Shown piece after piece: positions 46,317 to 59,385 of a stretch of 64,000 nucleotides of DNA; position 1 is the stretch's first letter, and every line of letters begins with the position of its first letter. This DNA comes from Haliotis asinina (lineage: Eukaryota; Mollusca; Gastropoda; Lepetellida; Haliotidae): NCBI RefSeq assembly GCF_037392515.1, contig NC_090288.1:8783969-8847968 (forward strand). The letters run 5' to 3'. The position numbers and the translations under genes were made by a program. The notes beneath the pieces were generated by a model that did no database searches, had not been told where the DNA came from, and saw only the letters and a program-made list of their open reading frames with translations.

Positions 46317-47573
46317 CTTTCCTGGTGAGTTGACGTACTGCTACAGACAAAGAGTGCATGGCAGAAAATTTACCACTCAGTATATTCTACATCAGGTTTA
46401 ATGGGAAATCCAGTATCCAAAGACGGAAACATCCATGACATATTTACATTAATAAAAGATTCTGAAGATTTAGCGGTTTAACAAACACTTGACAACGCTT
46501 TGCTTAAAGTTATTTTACATTAGCTTGATGTAGATGTAACGAGCTGTAATTACGACGCTGGTCGTTATCAAGGCACCTACTGAATACTGTTTGCATAAAT
46601 GTGCAACATGTAGACATACAATTAAAGGTAAACAGTAACTTTAAGTGTTCGTTCATTAATGCTTGCACTGAAATATCTCTCTAGTAAATGCAACGTCGAG
46701 GTTTCTTGACAATCAATACTACTTTATTTCGATCAGGTCATTCTTGGGCATCAGAATCAGGAAAAACATACGTTGCTAGTCACAAAAGTCCATTTACAGT
46801 CTATTCCGATTACATAAAATAACACGATTCCATGTAATTAGGGATAGGTAAGCACACCCTGATCAACCGAAGCACCAGATATAAACACACAAAGCAAGGC
46901 AATTGAAGTGAGTTTTTAAGTGAAGATTTTAAGTCACATCGGCAATATTTAAGTCATATCGTGACTAAATCAGTTTATAGATTTATAATTATTAAAAGTA
47001 AATTATAAACACTTCTCAACGAAGGACCTTAAAACAACTAGATTATCACAGATTTAAAACAAGTTATCATCAAATCTAATTAAATATAATCTTAATCAAC
47101 AGTGTAACCGCAAAAGACGATACAAAATAACTGTAGATCGCCAATAACTGAAGGTAGATCACCACATTCGGAAATACAGGTTCTTACAGTGCTACTAGCA
47201 CGGACTCTAGTTGGATCTACACCATTTCTTCAAATCGCCTGCCATTGTAGGAAAATGTAGCCATAATTTAAAGTCACAAATATACTACGTTTATAAAACC
47301 TGTTAAGTTTTAATTTCTTTTGATGGTTTTGTGACTTACGCATCCTCTTCGGAGGACAATAAAACCCCATTTGAGGATATAGCCACTAACAACTTCAGTT
47401 GATAATCTAAACTAATAAATAATAATAAAAAGTGTTCAACGGTGAGAGTCTGTTGCCGAGGGGTATAAGCATTTTTAATTGATGGGTTTTGACGTCCTTT
47501 TTGAAACAGTTGTGTGAATCAGTGTCTCTGATTGTGGCTGGTAGATTGTCCGTGGGTGTTGCTGAAGCATCTG
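46317..47573. other. 5' flank of paralogue 4, no gene seen
   Basis: Close match to 24,545-25,865; no exon or repeat family recognised. Confidence 0.4.
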
Positions 47574-48115
47574 TTACCATATTTCACAGTTCTGGTTTAT
47601 GGTATAGATATGAGTGAAGCTGTTTAGGACCTCAGGGATCGTGTCAGTTGGTATGGGGTTGTCAGGTCCTGGGTGTAACACTGAGCTGTGACTTCCAGCA
47701 TACGTGAGCACCTTGTGCTGACATCGGATATACACAAGCAACCAGTGTAAGTACATCAGAGTGATGTGGTCTCGTTTCAGGGGCCTTGTTATCAATCGTG
47801 CCGCACTGTTCTGCGTTCTCTGAAGACGAGACATGGGAGACTGGGGAAGTCCACACACGAGAGTGTTTTCGTAGTCCATGTTCTACAGTAGTCCTCTGTT
47901 ATGCACGGACTGTTGGCTCCGAGGTTCCTGATTTAGTAGAAGAAGGATTTTACTAATGGCATTTATCGGCTCTTCCATTGACAGAGTGCTCTCGAAATGG
48001 ACTCCAATATATTTTACAGAGTCTACAGCTTCGACTGTGCTGGTTCAAACTTTCAGCTCCATGTATTGGTAGCCTGTGCATGACTTTTGGGTTTGACAAC
48101 CGCCAACCACATGGA
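47574..48115 (-). pseudogene. Decayed CR1-like LINE, 3' part (copy 2)
   Basis: Minus strand: MSRLQRTQNSAARLIT, LKRDHITLMYLHWL and DTIPEVLNSF, matching 25,866-26,360. The LINE breaks off at about 48,115 and joins sequence equivalent to 28,617 of copy 1, so about 2.2 kb is deleted here. Confidence 0.7.
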
Positions 48116-48540
48116 TTGAGTCATTTAAAACCTTTGATCTTAACACTAAACTATGTGACACGCAAGATTATCGCGTTGTGGGACTTCCTGTTCCTGATTT
48201 TGATGATCAGACTGGGCTGGACCGACTCTGACTTGAAACTGACTATGATATAAAAAGAGATGAACGATCTATCAAACCAACATCATCTAAATCCTTTAAA
48301 ATGTTTGTATCGAACTTTCACGAAAAACTCTCACAGAAAACAATCATTACGTTGTAAAACACGTGTATTTGACAACGATTCGATAATAGACACGATTTCT
48401 TGTGACTGGACCTCTTGACAAAATGGCTCTCAAAAGGTGAGAGTTTTGCATTTTCTCAAAATCTTCACAGCATATAAAATGCCAGTATACTGTTAAGTGG
48501 GAGTGCAATGCATTACTAAAGAGACATTGTTCTGCAGTGT

Positions 48541-49620
48541 TCAAATTAGGAGGATGACGTCATACTGCTTCTCGAGCAGCCGGAATAATCGAGTTCTGGC
48601 AAGAAACCTCTAGATGTAGAAGCTTACCAACTCATATTACTATAACCTTCACAGACCAGCAGTCTGTTGAGATCATTATTCTTACTTCAATGTTTCGGAA
48701 TCTTCATCATTGGTAGGTGAGCTGCAGTACCACTGACCTTTTCGCCACTGACGCTGTTATTGTGTATTACATTGTCATTGACTATCACACCGCTACTTGT
48801 TCTTGTTCTGACGCTGTATTTACATTGCGGGACGTTGTATTGATTTGTTAACCCAATTAATGTAATAATGCAGTTGTTGACTGTGTAACATGTCTTTTGT
48901 TTGTTGGTTTCGCAATGAATTCTTTTATGTATATACCTGTATGAACTTCTTGATTCAACGTAGAAATCGACACGTAAAATGAAATATTAAAGGAATGTCG
49001 TCAGGTTCTACGGACAGAATATATCAGTAAACAGCCATCGACAAACCAACGATCAGTTAATTTGTTAATCGAGGTCCAGCTATCAGTAAATACAAGCACA
49101 GACAAAGTGAACTACCGGATCTATGGTGAACAACTCCACTCGTGTCGACAAGTACTGAATAACCTTGATACACGAATACAATATTGGGTACATATGCTTT
49201 TCAGACCACGATTTTTCTTAAGCATGAAGAGTTATTTACCCTTTTTGAAACCGCAAATTGTTTACAAGCGTTATATGCGTGATTAACCTTTTTCAGTAAT
49301 GTGCAATTACTTTTTCACGCTGTGTCCAGTAACTAAGTATTAGTACGCTTCTTGGCTGGTCAGAGGCAAGATGTCAACTTGCACCAAGCATCGGGTATCG
49401 TCCTCCTCTATGTCCTCGCGATTACTTTATAGGTGGACGTGGCCAGTTATTCAACACGCATGTGGAAAGTCTAGACTGCTTTGTGCTGCCGACCTGCTAC
49501 TGACAGATCTAGACCCATGCCAATTACATTTGGACACTTGACGTAATTTCCATAGACTTACATGTTAATTTAGTGTAGCATAAATAGTTTTCATGAATTA
49601 TTTTTTCGTAAGACCCAAGT
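48541..49620. other. Unique DNA between duplication and satellite, no supported gene
   Basis: I see no exon with good splice context. A short segment at 48,624-48,700 resembles 16,130-16,200 (shared CAGCAGTCTGTTGAGA), suggesting an unclassified dispersed repeat. Confidence 0.4.
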
Positions 49621-52600
49621 CATACTTGTTACACAATGTTTAAAGCGGTAATTATTGAGTGATGATTATTATGGGTCACATTTCGTATCATGACGGTTCA
49701 GTGATTTTCGTACTTTAGCAGCTTTAAGATAGCGTTTAGAGTTACCTCCCCTCGAGTAAGTGTTTTATTAGTTGTGCATACTTGTTACACAATGTTTAAA
49801 GCGGTAATTATTGAGTGATGATTATTATGGGTCACATTTCGTATCATGACGGTTCAGTGATTTTCGTACTTTGGCAGCTTTAAGATAGCGTTTAGAGTTA
49901 CCTCCCCTCGAGTAAGTGTTTTATTAGTTGTGCATACTTGTTACACAATGTTTAAAGCGGTAATTATTGAGTGATGATTATTATGGGTCACATTTCGTAT
50001 CATGACGGTTCAGTGATTTTCGTACTTTGGCAGCTTTAAGATAGCGTTTAGAGTTACCTCCCCTCGAGTAAGTGTTTTATTAGTTGTGCATACTTGTTAC
50101 ACAATGTTTAAAGCGGTAATTATTGAGTGATGATTATTATGGGTCACATTTCGTATCATGACGGTTCAGTGATTTTCGTACTTTGGCAGCTTTAAGATAG
50201 CGTTTAGAGTTACCTCCCCTCGAGTAAGTGTTTTATTAGTTGTGCATACTTGTTACACAATGTTTAAAGCGGTAATTATTGAGTGATGATTATTATGGGT
50301 CACATTTCGTATCATGACGGTTCAGTGATTTTCGTACTTTGGCAGCTTTAAGATAGCGTTTAGAGTTACCTCCCCTCGAGTAAGTGTTTTATTAGTTGTG
50401 CATACTTGTTACACAATGTTTAAAGCGGTAATTATTGAGTGATGATTATTATGGGTCACATTTCGTATCATGACGGTTCAGTGATTTTCGTACTTTGGCA
50501 GCTTTAAGATAGCGTTTAGAGTTACCTCCCCTCGAGTAAGTGTTTTATTAGTTGTGCATACTTGTTACACAATGTTTAAAGCGGTAATTATTGAGTGATG
50601 ATTATTATGGGTCACATTTCGTATCATGACGGTTCAGTGATTTTCGTACTTTGGCAGCTTTAAGATAGCGTTTAGAGTTACCTCCCCTCGAGTAAGTGTT
50701 TTATTAGTTGTGCATACTTGTTACACAATGTTTAAAGCGGTAATTATTGAGTGATGATTATTATGGGTCACATTTCGTATCATGACGGTTCAGTGATTTT
50801 CGTACTTTGGCAGCTTTAAGATAGCGTTTAGAGTTACCTCCCCTCGAGTAAGTGTTTTATTAGTTGTGCATACTTGTTACACAATGTTTAAAGCGGTAAT
50901 TATTGAGTGATGATTATTATGGGTCACATTTCGTATCATGACGGTTCAGTGATTTTCGTACTTTGGCAGCTTTAAGATAGCGTTTAGAGTTACCTCCCCT
51001 CGAGTAAGTGTTTTATTAGTTGTGCATACTTGTTACACAATGTTTAAAGCGGTAATTATTGAGTGATGATTATTATGGGTCACATTTCGTATCATGACGG
51101 TTCAGTGATTTTCGTACTTTAGCAGCTTTAAGATAGCGTTTAGAGTTACCTCCCCTCGAGTAAGTGTTTTATTAGTTGTGCATACTTGTTACACAATGTT
51201 TAAAGCGGTAATTATTGAGTGATGATTATTATGGGTCACATTTCGTATCATGACGGTTCAGTGATTTTCGTACTTTGGCAGCTTTAAGATAGCGTTTAGA
51301 GTTACCTCCCCTCGAGTAAGTGTTTTATTAGTTGTGCATACTTGTTACACAATGTTTAAAGCGGTAATTATTGAGTGATGATTATTATGGGTCACATTTC
51401 GTATCATGACGGTTCAGTGATTTTCGTACTTTAGCAGCTTTAAGATAGCGTTTAGAGTTACCTCCCCTCGAGTAAGTGTTTTATTAGTTGTGCATACTTG
51501 TTACACAATGTTTAAAGCGGTAATTATTGAGTGATGATTATTATGGGTCACATTTCGTATCATGACGGTTCAGTGATTTTCGTACTTTGGCAGCTTTAAG
51601 ATAGCGTTTAGAGTTACCTCCCCTCGAGTAAGTGTTTTATTAGTTGTGCATACTTGTTACACAATGTTTAAAGCGGTAATTATTGAGTGATGATTATTAT
51701 GGGTCACATTTCGTATCATGACGGTTCAGTGATTTTCGTACTTTGGCAGCTTTAAGATAGCGTTTAGAGTTACCTCCCCTCGAGTAAGTGTTTTATTAGT
51801 TGTGCATACTTGTTACACAATGTTTAAAGCGGTAATTATTGAGTGATGATTATTATGGGTCACATTTCGTATCATGACGGTTCAGTGATTTTCGTACTTT
51901 GGCAGCTTTAAGATAGCGTTTAGAGTTACCTCCCCTCGAGTAAGTGTTTTATTAGTTGTGCATACTTGTTACACAATGTTTAAAGCGGTAATTATTGAGT
52001 GATGATTATTATGGGTCACATTTCGTATCATGACGGTTCAGTGATTTTCGTACTTTGGCAGCTTTAAGATAGCGTTTAGAGTTACCTCCCCTCGAGTAAG
52101 TGTTTTATTAGTTGTGCATACTTGTTACACAATGTTTAAAGCGGTAATTATTGAGTGATGATTATTATGGGTCACATTTCGTATCATGACGGTTCAGTGA
52201 TTTTCGTACTTTGGCAGCTTTAAGATAGCGTTTAGAGTTACCTCCCCTCGAGTAAGTGTTTTATTAGTTGTGCATACTTGTTACACAATGTTTAAAGCGG
52301 TAATTATTGAGTGATGATTATTATGGGTCACATTTCGTATCATGACGGTTCAGTGATTTTCGTACTTTGGCAGCTTTAAGATAGCGTTTAGAGTTACCTC
52401 CCCTCGAGTAAGTGTTTTATTAGTTGTGCATACTTGTTACACAATGTTTAAAGCGGTAATTATTGAGTGATGATTATTATGGGTCACATTTCGTATCATG
52501 ACGGTTCAGTGATTTTCGTACTTTGGCAGCTTTAAGATAGCGTTTAGAGTTACCTCCCCTCGAGTAAGTGTTTTATTAGTTGTGCATACTTGTTACACAA

Positions 52601-55600
52601 TGTTTAAAGCGGTAATTATTGAGTGATGATTATTATGGGTCACATTTCGTATCATGACGGTTCAGTGATTTTCGTACTTTGGCAGCTTTAAGATAGCGTT
52701 TAGAGTTACCTCCCCTCGAGTAAGTGTTTTATTAGTTGTGCATACTTGTTACACAATGTTTAAAGCGGTAATTATTGAGTGATGATTATTATGGGTCACA
52801 TTTCGTATCATGACGGTTCAGTGATTTTCATACTTTGGCAGCTTTAAGATAGCGTTTAGAGTTACCTCCCCTCGAGTAAGTGTTTTATTAGTTGTGCATA
52901 CTTGTTACACAATGTTTAAAGCGGTAATTATTGAGTGATGATTATTATGGGTCACATTTCGTATCATGACGGTTCAGTGATTTTCGTACTTTGGCAGCTT
53001 TAAGATAGCATTTAGAGTTACCTCCCCTCGAGTAAGTGTTTTATTAGTTGTGCATACTTGTTACACAATGTTTAAAGCGGTAATTATTGAGTGATGATTA
53101 TTATGGGTCACATTTCGTATCATGACGGTTCAGTGATTTTCGTACTTTGGCAGCTTTAAGATAGCGTTTAGAGTTACCTCCCCTCGAGTAAGTGTTTTAT
53201 TAGTTGTGCATACTTGTTACACAATGTTTAAAGCGGTAATTATTGAGTGATGATTATTATGGGTCACATTTCGTATCATGACGGTTCAGTGATTTTCGTA
53301 CTTTGGCAGCTTTAAGATAGCGTTTAGACTTACCTCCCCTCGAGTAAGTGTTTTATTAGTTGTGCATACTTGTTACACAATGTTTAAAGCGGTAATTATT
53401 GAGTGATGATTATTATGGGTCACATTTCGTATCATGACGGTTCAGTGATTTTCGTACTTTGGCAGCTTTAAGATAGCGTTTAGAGTTACCTCCCCTCGAG
53501 TAAGTGTTTTATTAGTTGTGCATACTTGTTACACAATGTTTAAAGCGGTAATTATTGAGTGATGATTATTATGGGTCACATTTCGTATCATGACGGTTCA
53601 GTGATTTTCGTACTTTAGCAGCTTTAAGATAGCGTTTAGAGTTACCTCCCCTCGAGTAAGTGTTTTATTAGTTGTGCATACTTGTTACACAATGTTTAAA
53701 GCGGTAATTATTGAGTGATGATTATTATGGGTCACATTTCGTATCATGACGGTTCAGTGATTTTCGTACTTTAGCAGCTTTAAGATAGCGTTTAGAGTTA
53801 CCTCCCCTCGAGTAAGTGTTTTATTAGTTGTGCATACTTGTTACACAATGTTTAAAGCGGTAATTATTGAGTGATGATTATTATGGGTCACATTTCGTAT
53901 CATGACGGTTCAGTGATTTTCGTACTTTGGCAGCTTTAAGATAGCGTTTAGAGTTACCTCCCCTCGAGTAAGTGTTTTATTAGTTGTGCATACTTGTTAC
54001 ACAATGTTTAAAGCGGTAATTATTGAGTGATGATTATTATGGGTCACATTTCGTATCATGACGGTTCAGTGATTTTCGTACTTTAGCAGCTTTAAGATAG
54101 CGTTTAGAGTTACCTCCCCTCGAGTAAGTGTTTTATTAGTTGTGCATACTTGTTACACAATGTTTAAAGCGGTAATTATTGAGTGATGATTATTATGGGT
54201 CACATTTCGTATCATGACGGTTCAGTGATTTTCGTACTTTGGCAGCTTTAAGATAGCGTTTAGAGTTACCTCCCCTCGAGTAAGTGTTTTATTAGTTGTG
54301 CATACTTGTTACACAATGTTTAAAGCGGTAATTATTGAGTGATGATTATTATGGGTCACATTTCGTATCATGACGGTTCAGTGATTTTCGTACTTTGGCA
54401 GCTTTAAGATAGCGTTTAGAGTTACCTCCCCTCGAGTAAGTGTTTTATTAGTTGTGCATACTTGTTACACAATGTTTAAAGCGGTAATTATTGAGTGATG
54501 ATTATTATGGGTCACATTTCGTATCATGACGGTTCAGTGATTTTCGTACTTTGGCAGCTTTAAGATAGCGTTTAGAGTTACCTCCCCTCGAGTAAGTGTT
54601 TTATTAGTTGTGCATACTTGTTACACAATGTTTAAAGCGGTAATTATTGAGTGATGATTATTATGGGTCACATTTCGTATCATGACGGTTCAGTGATTTT
54701 CGTACTTTGGCAGCTTTAAGATAGCGTTTAGAGTTACCTCCCCTCGAGTAAGTGTTTTATTAGTTGTGCATACTTGTTACACAATGTTTAAAGCGGTAAT
54801 TATTGAGTGATGATTATTATGGGTCACATTTCGTATCATGACGGTTCAGTGATTTTCGTACTTTGGCAGCTTTAAGATAGCGTTTAGAGTTACCTCCCCT
54901 CGAGTAAGTGTTTTATTAGTTGTGCATACTTGTTACACAATGTTTAAAGCGGTAATTATTGAGTGATGATTATTATGGGTCACATTTCGTATCATGACGG
55001 TTCAGTGATTTTCGTACTTTGGCAGCTTTAAGATAGCGTTTCGAGTTACCTCCCCTCGAGTAAGTGTTTTATTAGTTGTGCATACTTGTTACACAATGTT
55101 TAAAGCGGTAATTATTGAGTGATGATTATTATGGGTCACATTTCGTATCATGACGGTTCAGTGATTTTCGTACTTTGGCAGCTTTAAGATAGCGTTTAGA
55201 GTTACCTCCCCTCGAGTAAGTGTTTTATTAGTTGTGCATACTTGTTACACAATGTTTAAAGCGGTAATTATTGAGTGATGATTATTATGGGTCACATTTC
55301 GTATCATGACGGTTCAGTGATTTTCGTACTTTGGCAGCTTTAAGATAGCGTTTAGAGTTACCTCCCCTCGAGTAAGTGTTTTATTAGTTGTGCATACTTG
55401 TTACACAATGTTTAAAGCGGTAATTATTGAGTGATGATTATTATGGGTCACATTTCGTATCATGACGGTTCAGTGATTTTCGTACTTTAGCAGCTTTAAG
55501 ATAGCGTTTAGAGTTACCTCCCCTCGAGTAAGTGTTTTATTAGTTGTGCATACTTGTTACACAATGTTTAAAGCGGTAATTATTGAGTGATGATTATTAT

Positions 55601-57576
55601 GGGTCACATTTCGTATCATGACGGTTCAGTGATTTTCGTACTTTGGCAGCTTTAAGATAGCGTTTAGAGTTACCTCCCCTCGAGTAAGTGTTTTATTAGT
55701 TGTGCATACTTGTTACACAATGTTTAAAGCGGTAATTATTGAGTGATGATTATTATGGGTCACATTTCGTATCATGACGGTTCAGTGATTTTCGTACTTT
55801 AGCAGCTTTAAGATAGCGTTTAGAGTTACCTCCCCTCGAGTAAGTGTTTTATTAGTTGTGCATACTTGTTACACAATGTTTAAAGCGGTAATTATTGAGT
55901 GATGATTATTATGGGTCACATTTCGTATCATGACGGTTCAGTGATTTTCGTACTTTGGCAGCTTTAAGATAGCGTTTAGAGTTACCTCCCCTCGAGTAAG
56001 TGTTTTATTAGTTGTGCATACTTGTTACACAATGTTTAAAGCGGTAATTATTGAGTGATGATTATTATGGGTCACATTTCGTATCATGACGGTTCAGTGA
56101 TTTTCGTACTTTGGCAGCTTTAAGATAGCGTTTAGAGTTACCTCCCCTCGAGTAAGTGTTTTATTAGTTGTGCATACTTGTTACACAATGTTTAAAGCGG
56201 TAATTATTGAGTGATGATTATTATGGGTCACATTTCGTATCATGACGGTTCAGTGATTTTCGTACTTTGGCAGCTTTAAGATAGCGTTTAGAGTTACCTC
56301 CCCTCGAGTAAGTGTTTTATTAGTTGTGCATACTTGTTACACAATGTTTAAAGCGGTAATTATTGAGTGATGATTATTATGGGTCACATTTCGTATCATG
56401 ACGGTTCAGTGATTTTCGTACTTTGGCAGCTTTAAGATAGCGTTTAGAGTTACCTCCCCTCGAGTAAGTGTTTTATTAGTTGTGCATACTTGTTACACAA
56501 TGTTTAAAGCGGTAATTATTGAGTGATGATTATTATGGGTCACATTTCGTATCATGACGGTTCAGTGATTTTCGTACTTTGGCAGCTTTAAGATAGCGTT
56601 TAGAGTTACCTCCCCTCGAGTAAGTGTTTTATTAGTTGTGCATACTTGTTACACAATGTTTAAAGCGGTAATTATTGAGTGATGATTATTATGGGTCACA
56701 TTTCGTATCATGACGGTTCAGTGATTTTCGTACTTTGGCAGCTTTAAGATAGCGTTTAGAGTTACCTCCCCTCGAGTAAGTGTTTTATTAGTTGTGCATA
56801 CTTGTTACACAATGTTTAAAGCGGTAATTATTGAGTGATGATTATTATGGGTCACATTTCGTATCATGACGGTTCAGTGATTTTCGTACTTTGGCAGCTT
56901 TAAGATAGCGTTTAGAGTTACCTCCCCTCGAGTAAGTGTTTTATTAGTTGTGCATACTTGTTACACAATGTTTAAAGCGGTAATTATTGAGTGATGATTA
57001 TTATGGGTCACATTTCGTATCATGACGGTTCAGTGATTTTCGTACTTTGGCAGCTTTAAGATAGCGTTTAGAGTTACCTCCCCTCGAGTAAGTGTTTTAT
57101 TAGTTGTGCATACTTGTTACACAATGTTTAAAGCGGTAATTATTGAGTGATGATTATTATGGGTCACATTTCGTATCATGACGGTTCAGTGATTTTCATA
57201 CTTTGGCAGCTTTAAGATAGCGTTTAGAGTTACCTCCCCTCGAGTAAGTGTTTTATTAGTTGTGCATACTTGTTACACAATGTTTAAAGCGGTAATTATT
57301 GAGTGATGATTATTATGGGTCACATTTCGTATCATGACGGTTCAGTGATTTTCGTACTTTGGCAGCTTTAAGATAGCATTTAGAGTTACCTCCCCTCGAG
57401 TAAGTGTTTTATTAGTTGTGCATACTTGTTACACAATGTTTAAAGCGGTAATTATTGAGTGATGATTATTATGGGTCACATTTCGTATCATGACGGTTCA
57501 GTGATTTTCGTACTTTGGCAGCTTTAAGATAGCGTTTCGAGTTACCTCCCCTCGAGTAAGTGTTTTATTAGTTGTG
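49621..57576. repeat. 156-bp satellite, 51 tandem periods
   Basis: CATACTTGTTACACAATG recurs every 156 bp from 49,621; the distance from 49,621 to the last unit boundary at 57,577 is 7,956 bp, exactly 51 periods. Units are nearly identical, with single-base variants only. Variant positions repeat at a spacing of 4,368 bp (28 units), showing a block duplication. There is no open frame through the array. Each unit contains AGAGTTACCTCCCCTCGAG and GTATCATGACGGTTCAG. Confidence 0.97.
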
Positions 57577-58030
57577 CATACTTCCGGGAGAATACAAGAA
57601 AGTTCTAAGTTGATAGCGAATGTCGCTTGAATGCTAGAATGTTAAGGACGTAGTGACTTTGTCTATAAAGGCCGATTGTCGTTTTGACTACGGACACACG
57701 CACACGATCAACTGGAGTACATTAAACTGCCTGCCTTTGTCCACGCTCGACCTACATGACTGCTACCTGATCGCTCGCCCTGTTACATTCAATACTACTG
57801 TTATCACTCTCAAACCAAGACTTTGGTGAGTTGATATTATATGTGTGACCCATTACTTTAGATTTGACTTAGTTGCATTGTACATAAACCTCTATTGTGA
57901 ATATCTTTGTTTTTGCTTAATACAAAATGTTTAAAATTTCAGATTTCTCAGTGTTATATTTTGCTGGTTCTGAGGTTATTTCTTACACCTTTTGTCACGG
58001 CAAATTATTAACCGACCCACAATTTGTACA
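57577..58030 (+). repeat. Dispersed repeat flank continuing from the satellite
   Basis: Directly after the last monomer, CATACTTCCGGGAG matches TACTTCCGGAAG in the copies near 18.6 kb; then 57,885-58,030 matches them again (ATTGTGAATATCTTTG, TATTTTGCTGGTTCTGAGG, TTTTGTCACGGCAAATTATT). About 290 bp between (57,600-57,885) has no counterpart there. That segment has a CTATAAAG box near 57,661 and GT...AG-like borders. The satellite therefore appears to have grown inside a copy of this repeat. Its class is unknown. Confidence 0.6.
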
Positions 58031-58595
58031 TAGAAACTGTCTTACCTACAAACATATAACAATGGCAACAATGTAATCAATATGTGTACAGTGCACTTGT
58101 CACTTTGATTGGCAGGTGACTTCGGTTTCATGACTTTTCAAGTGACATGTAAAACACAGTAAGCATCAGGTATTCCAAAATGGACACCATGCTCCGTAAA
58201 AGTAAGTATCAGTTTGACAGCATTTATAGTCGATACATCTGACAACTAACACCTTTTAAAGATGCTTTGGTTGACGTTTTTCCACATGATTACGACAGCT
58301 AGTTACTCATCTTTCGTCACTGGAGTGTCTTCCGCTTTCTAAACTTCATGTTTTTAAGGTATCATCAATACTACTACAAAGGTTTCACAAATGGGATAAG
58401 GTTTTCGAAACATAGTCCAAGTTCCTTAAAGAAAGAATATATTCCAATTAGAGTCATATTAACTCATGATGATTTTCATCTGTGTGAACGTAGGGTAACC
58501 TTCTGTGGAATATAAACAGATACAAAATACGGTACCAAAGGATTTATATGTTTATATTACATACATACTTTGAGAGGCGTCTTAGAAATGTAGAG

Positions 58596-58715
58596 ATGAA
58601 GGAAAACCAAGTTGTATGGCTGGTCAGCATTTTGATGGCAATGACTGCGACGCTTGGTGCATGTGCTAACACCGCAAATGATAACGGTGGTGAAACGTTG
58701 CCTTTAGTAAGCTGA
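58596..58715 (+). CDS. Possible signal-peptide exon or tiny secreted peptide (39 aa), unrecognised
   Basis: ATG at 58,596 opens a 39-codon frame, MKENQVVWLVSILMAMTATL followed by GACANTANDNGG and an end at TGA 58,713-58,715. The N-terminus looks like a signal peptide with a cleavage site near GACA. A GTAAGC donor-like site lies just before the stop, so it could be a first exon of a plus-strand gene. No downstream partner exon is identified. It may be chance. Confidence 0.25.
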   Translation: MKENQVVWLVSILMAMTATLGACANTANDNGGETLPLVS

Positions 58716-58961
58716 CCAGCTACAGAGCTTGGATTTCTGTTATGTATTAATCGTTGTATTTGATGTCATTCTACAAATGGTTCCGACGTCCCAGTGTTAG
58801 TCGATATGTGTCGCCAATGAGTGCACAATGCTCATATTAAACCCTAAAAGTCAGAATTAGCCCACCTTCATATATCCTGTACAAGTAACAAACCCGTACT
58901 GTTGGTTTACTAAAGAACAGTTCCATTGTCAAATACTCATTCTGTTTACAGAGGTAACATG

Positions 58962-59108
58962 GGTGGTACAGTTTTACGCCGCTTTTAGCAATATTACAGT
59001 ACTATCACAGCAGGGGACGCCACAAATGGGCTTCACACACTGTACCCAAGTGGGGAATTGAATTCGGTGACGAACAAACGGTTTAACCACTAGGCTAGCA
59101 CGCCTCCC
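58962..59108 (-). mobile_element. SINE family A
   Basis: Plus strand reads TACAGTTTTACGCCGCTTTT, AGCAATATTACAG, GGGGACGCCACAAATGGGCT and GGTTTAACCACTAGGCTAGC; the tRNA-like head is at the right end. Confidence 0.75.
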
Positions 59109-59385
59109 TAACATCACTAGGTGATTATTTGATTCCAGATTTGTAAAAACTGTTGATAAGTATCTCTGCTTGCGGAGTAAACTGGGTAAGAAGTGGAGTG
59201 AACATTGCAATCTTTCATTACTGCAGTCCCGTGCATAGCATTAAGATCTCATAGTCGTCTAATGTCACATGGTTGCATGGACCAATTTCTTATCTCAGGT
59301 GTCAGGAAAGTCTGAGAGTGTGCAAATTACATCTAAATTATTTTCATTTTCTGGAGAAAAATGGCCTCCAGGAATCACAGTATCA

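Larger units (their letters stand above)
34840..48540. repeat. Segmental duplication, copy 2
   Basis: Collinear with 10,242-29,036. It begins inside the same LINE remnant (AAGGTAAAAAATCTTATCAG) and ends at TTCTGCAGTGT. It contains the second pair of apple-CTLD genes. Compared with copy 1 it lacks the CR1-like LINE, the big microsatellite and about 2.2 kb near its right end, but has extra SINE sequence (about 40,820-41,395 and 43,380-43,562) and more CTLD exon-fragment units. Confidence 0.85.

Noticed and set aside
10242-48540. Lectin genes as cargo carried by the Polinton
   Set aside because: The lectin genes have host-type introns, old shared SINEs and a fifth paralogue far outside; nothing ties them into the element's gene block.
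49621-57576. Regular 156-bp repeats as a possible CRISPR array
   Set aside because: The units are contiguous and identical with no spacers, and the genome is eukaryotic.
57577-58030. Long terminal repeat of a retroelement
   Set aside because: There is a TATA-like box, but I see no second LTR, primer-binding site or gag/pol sequence, so the class is left open.
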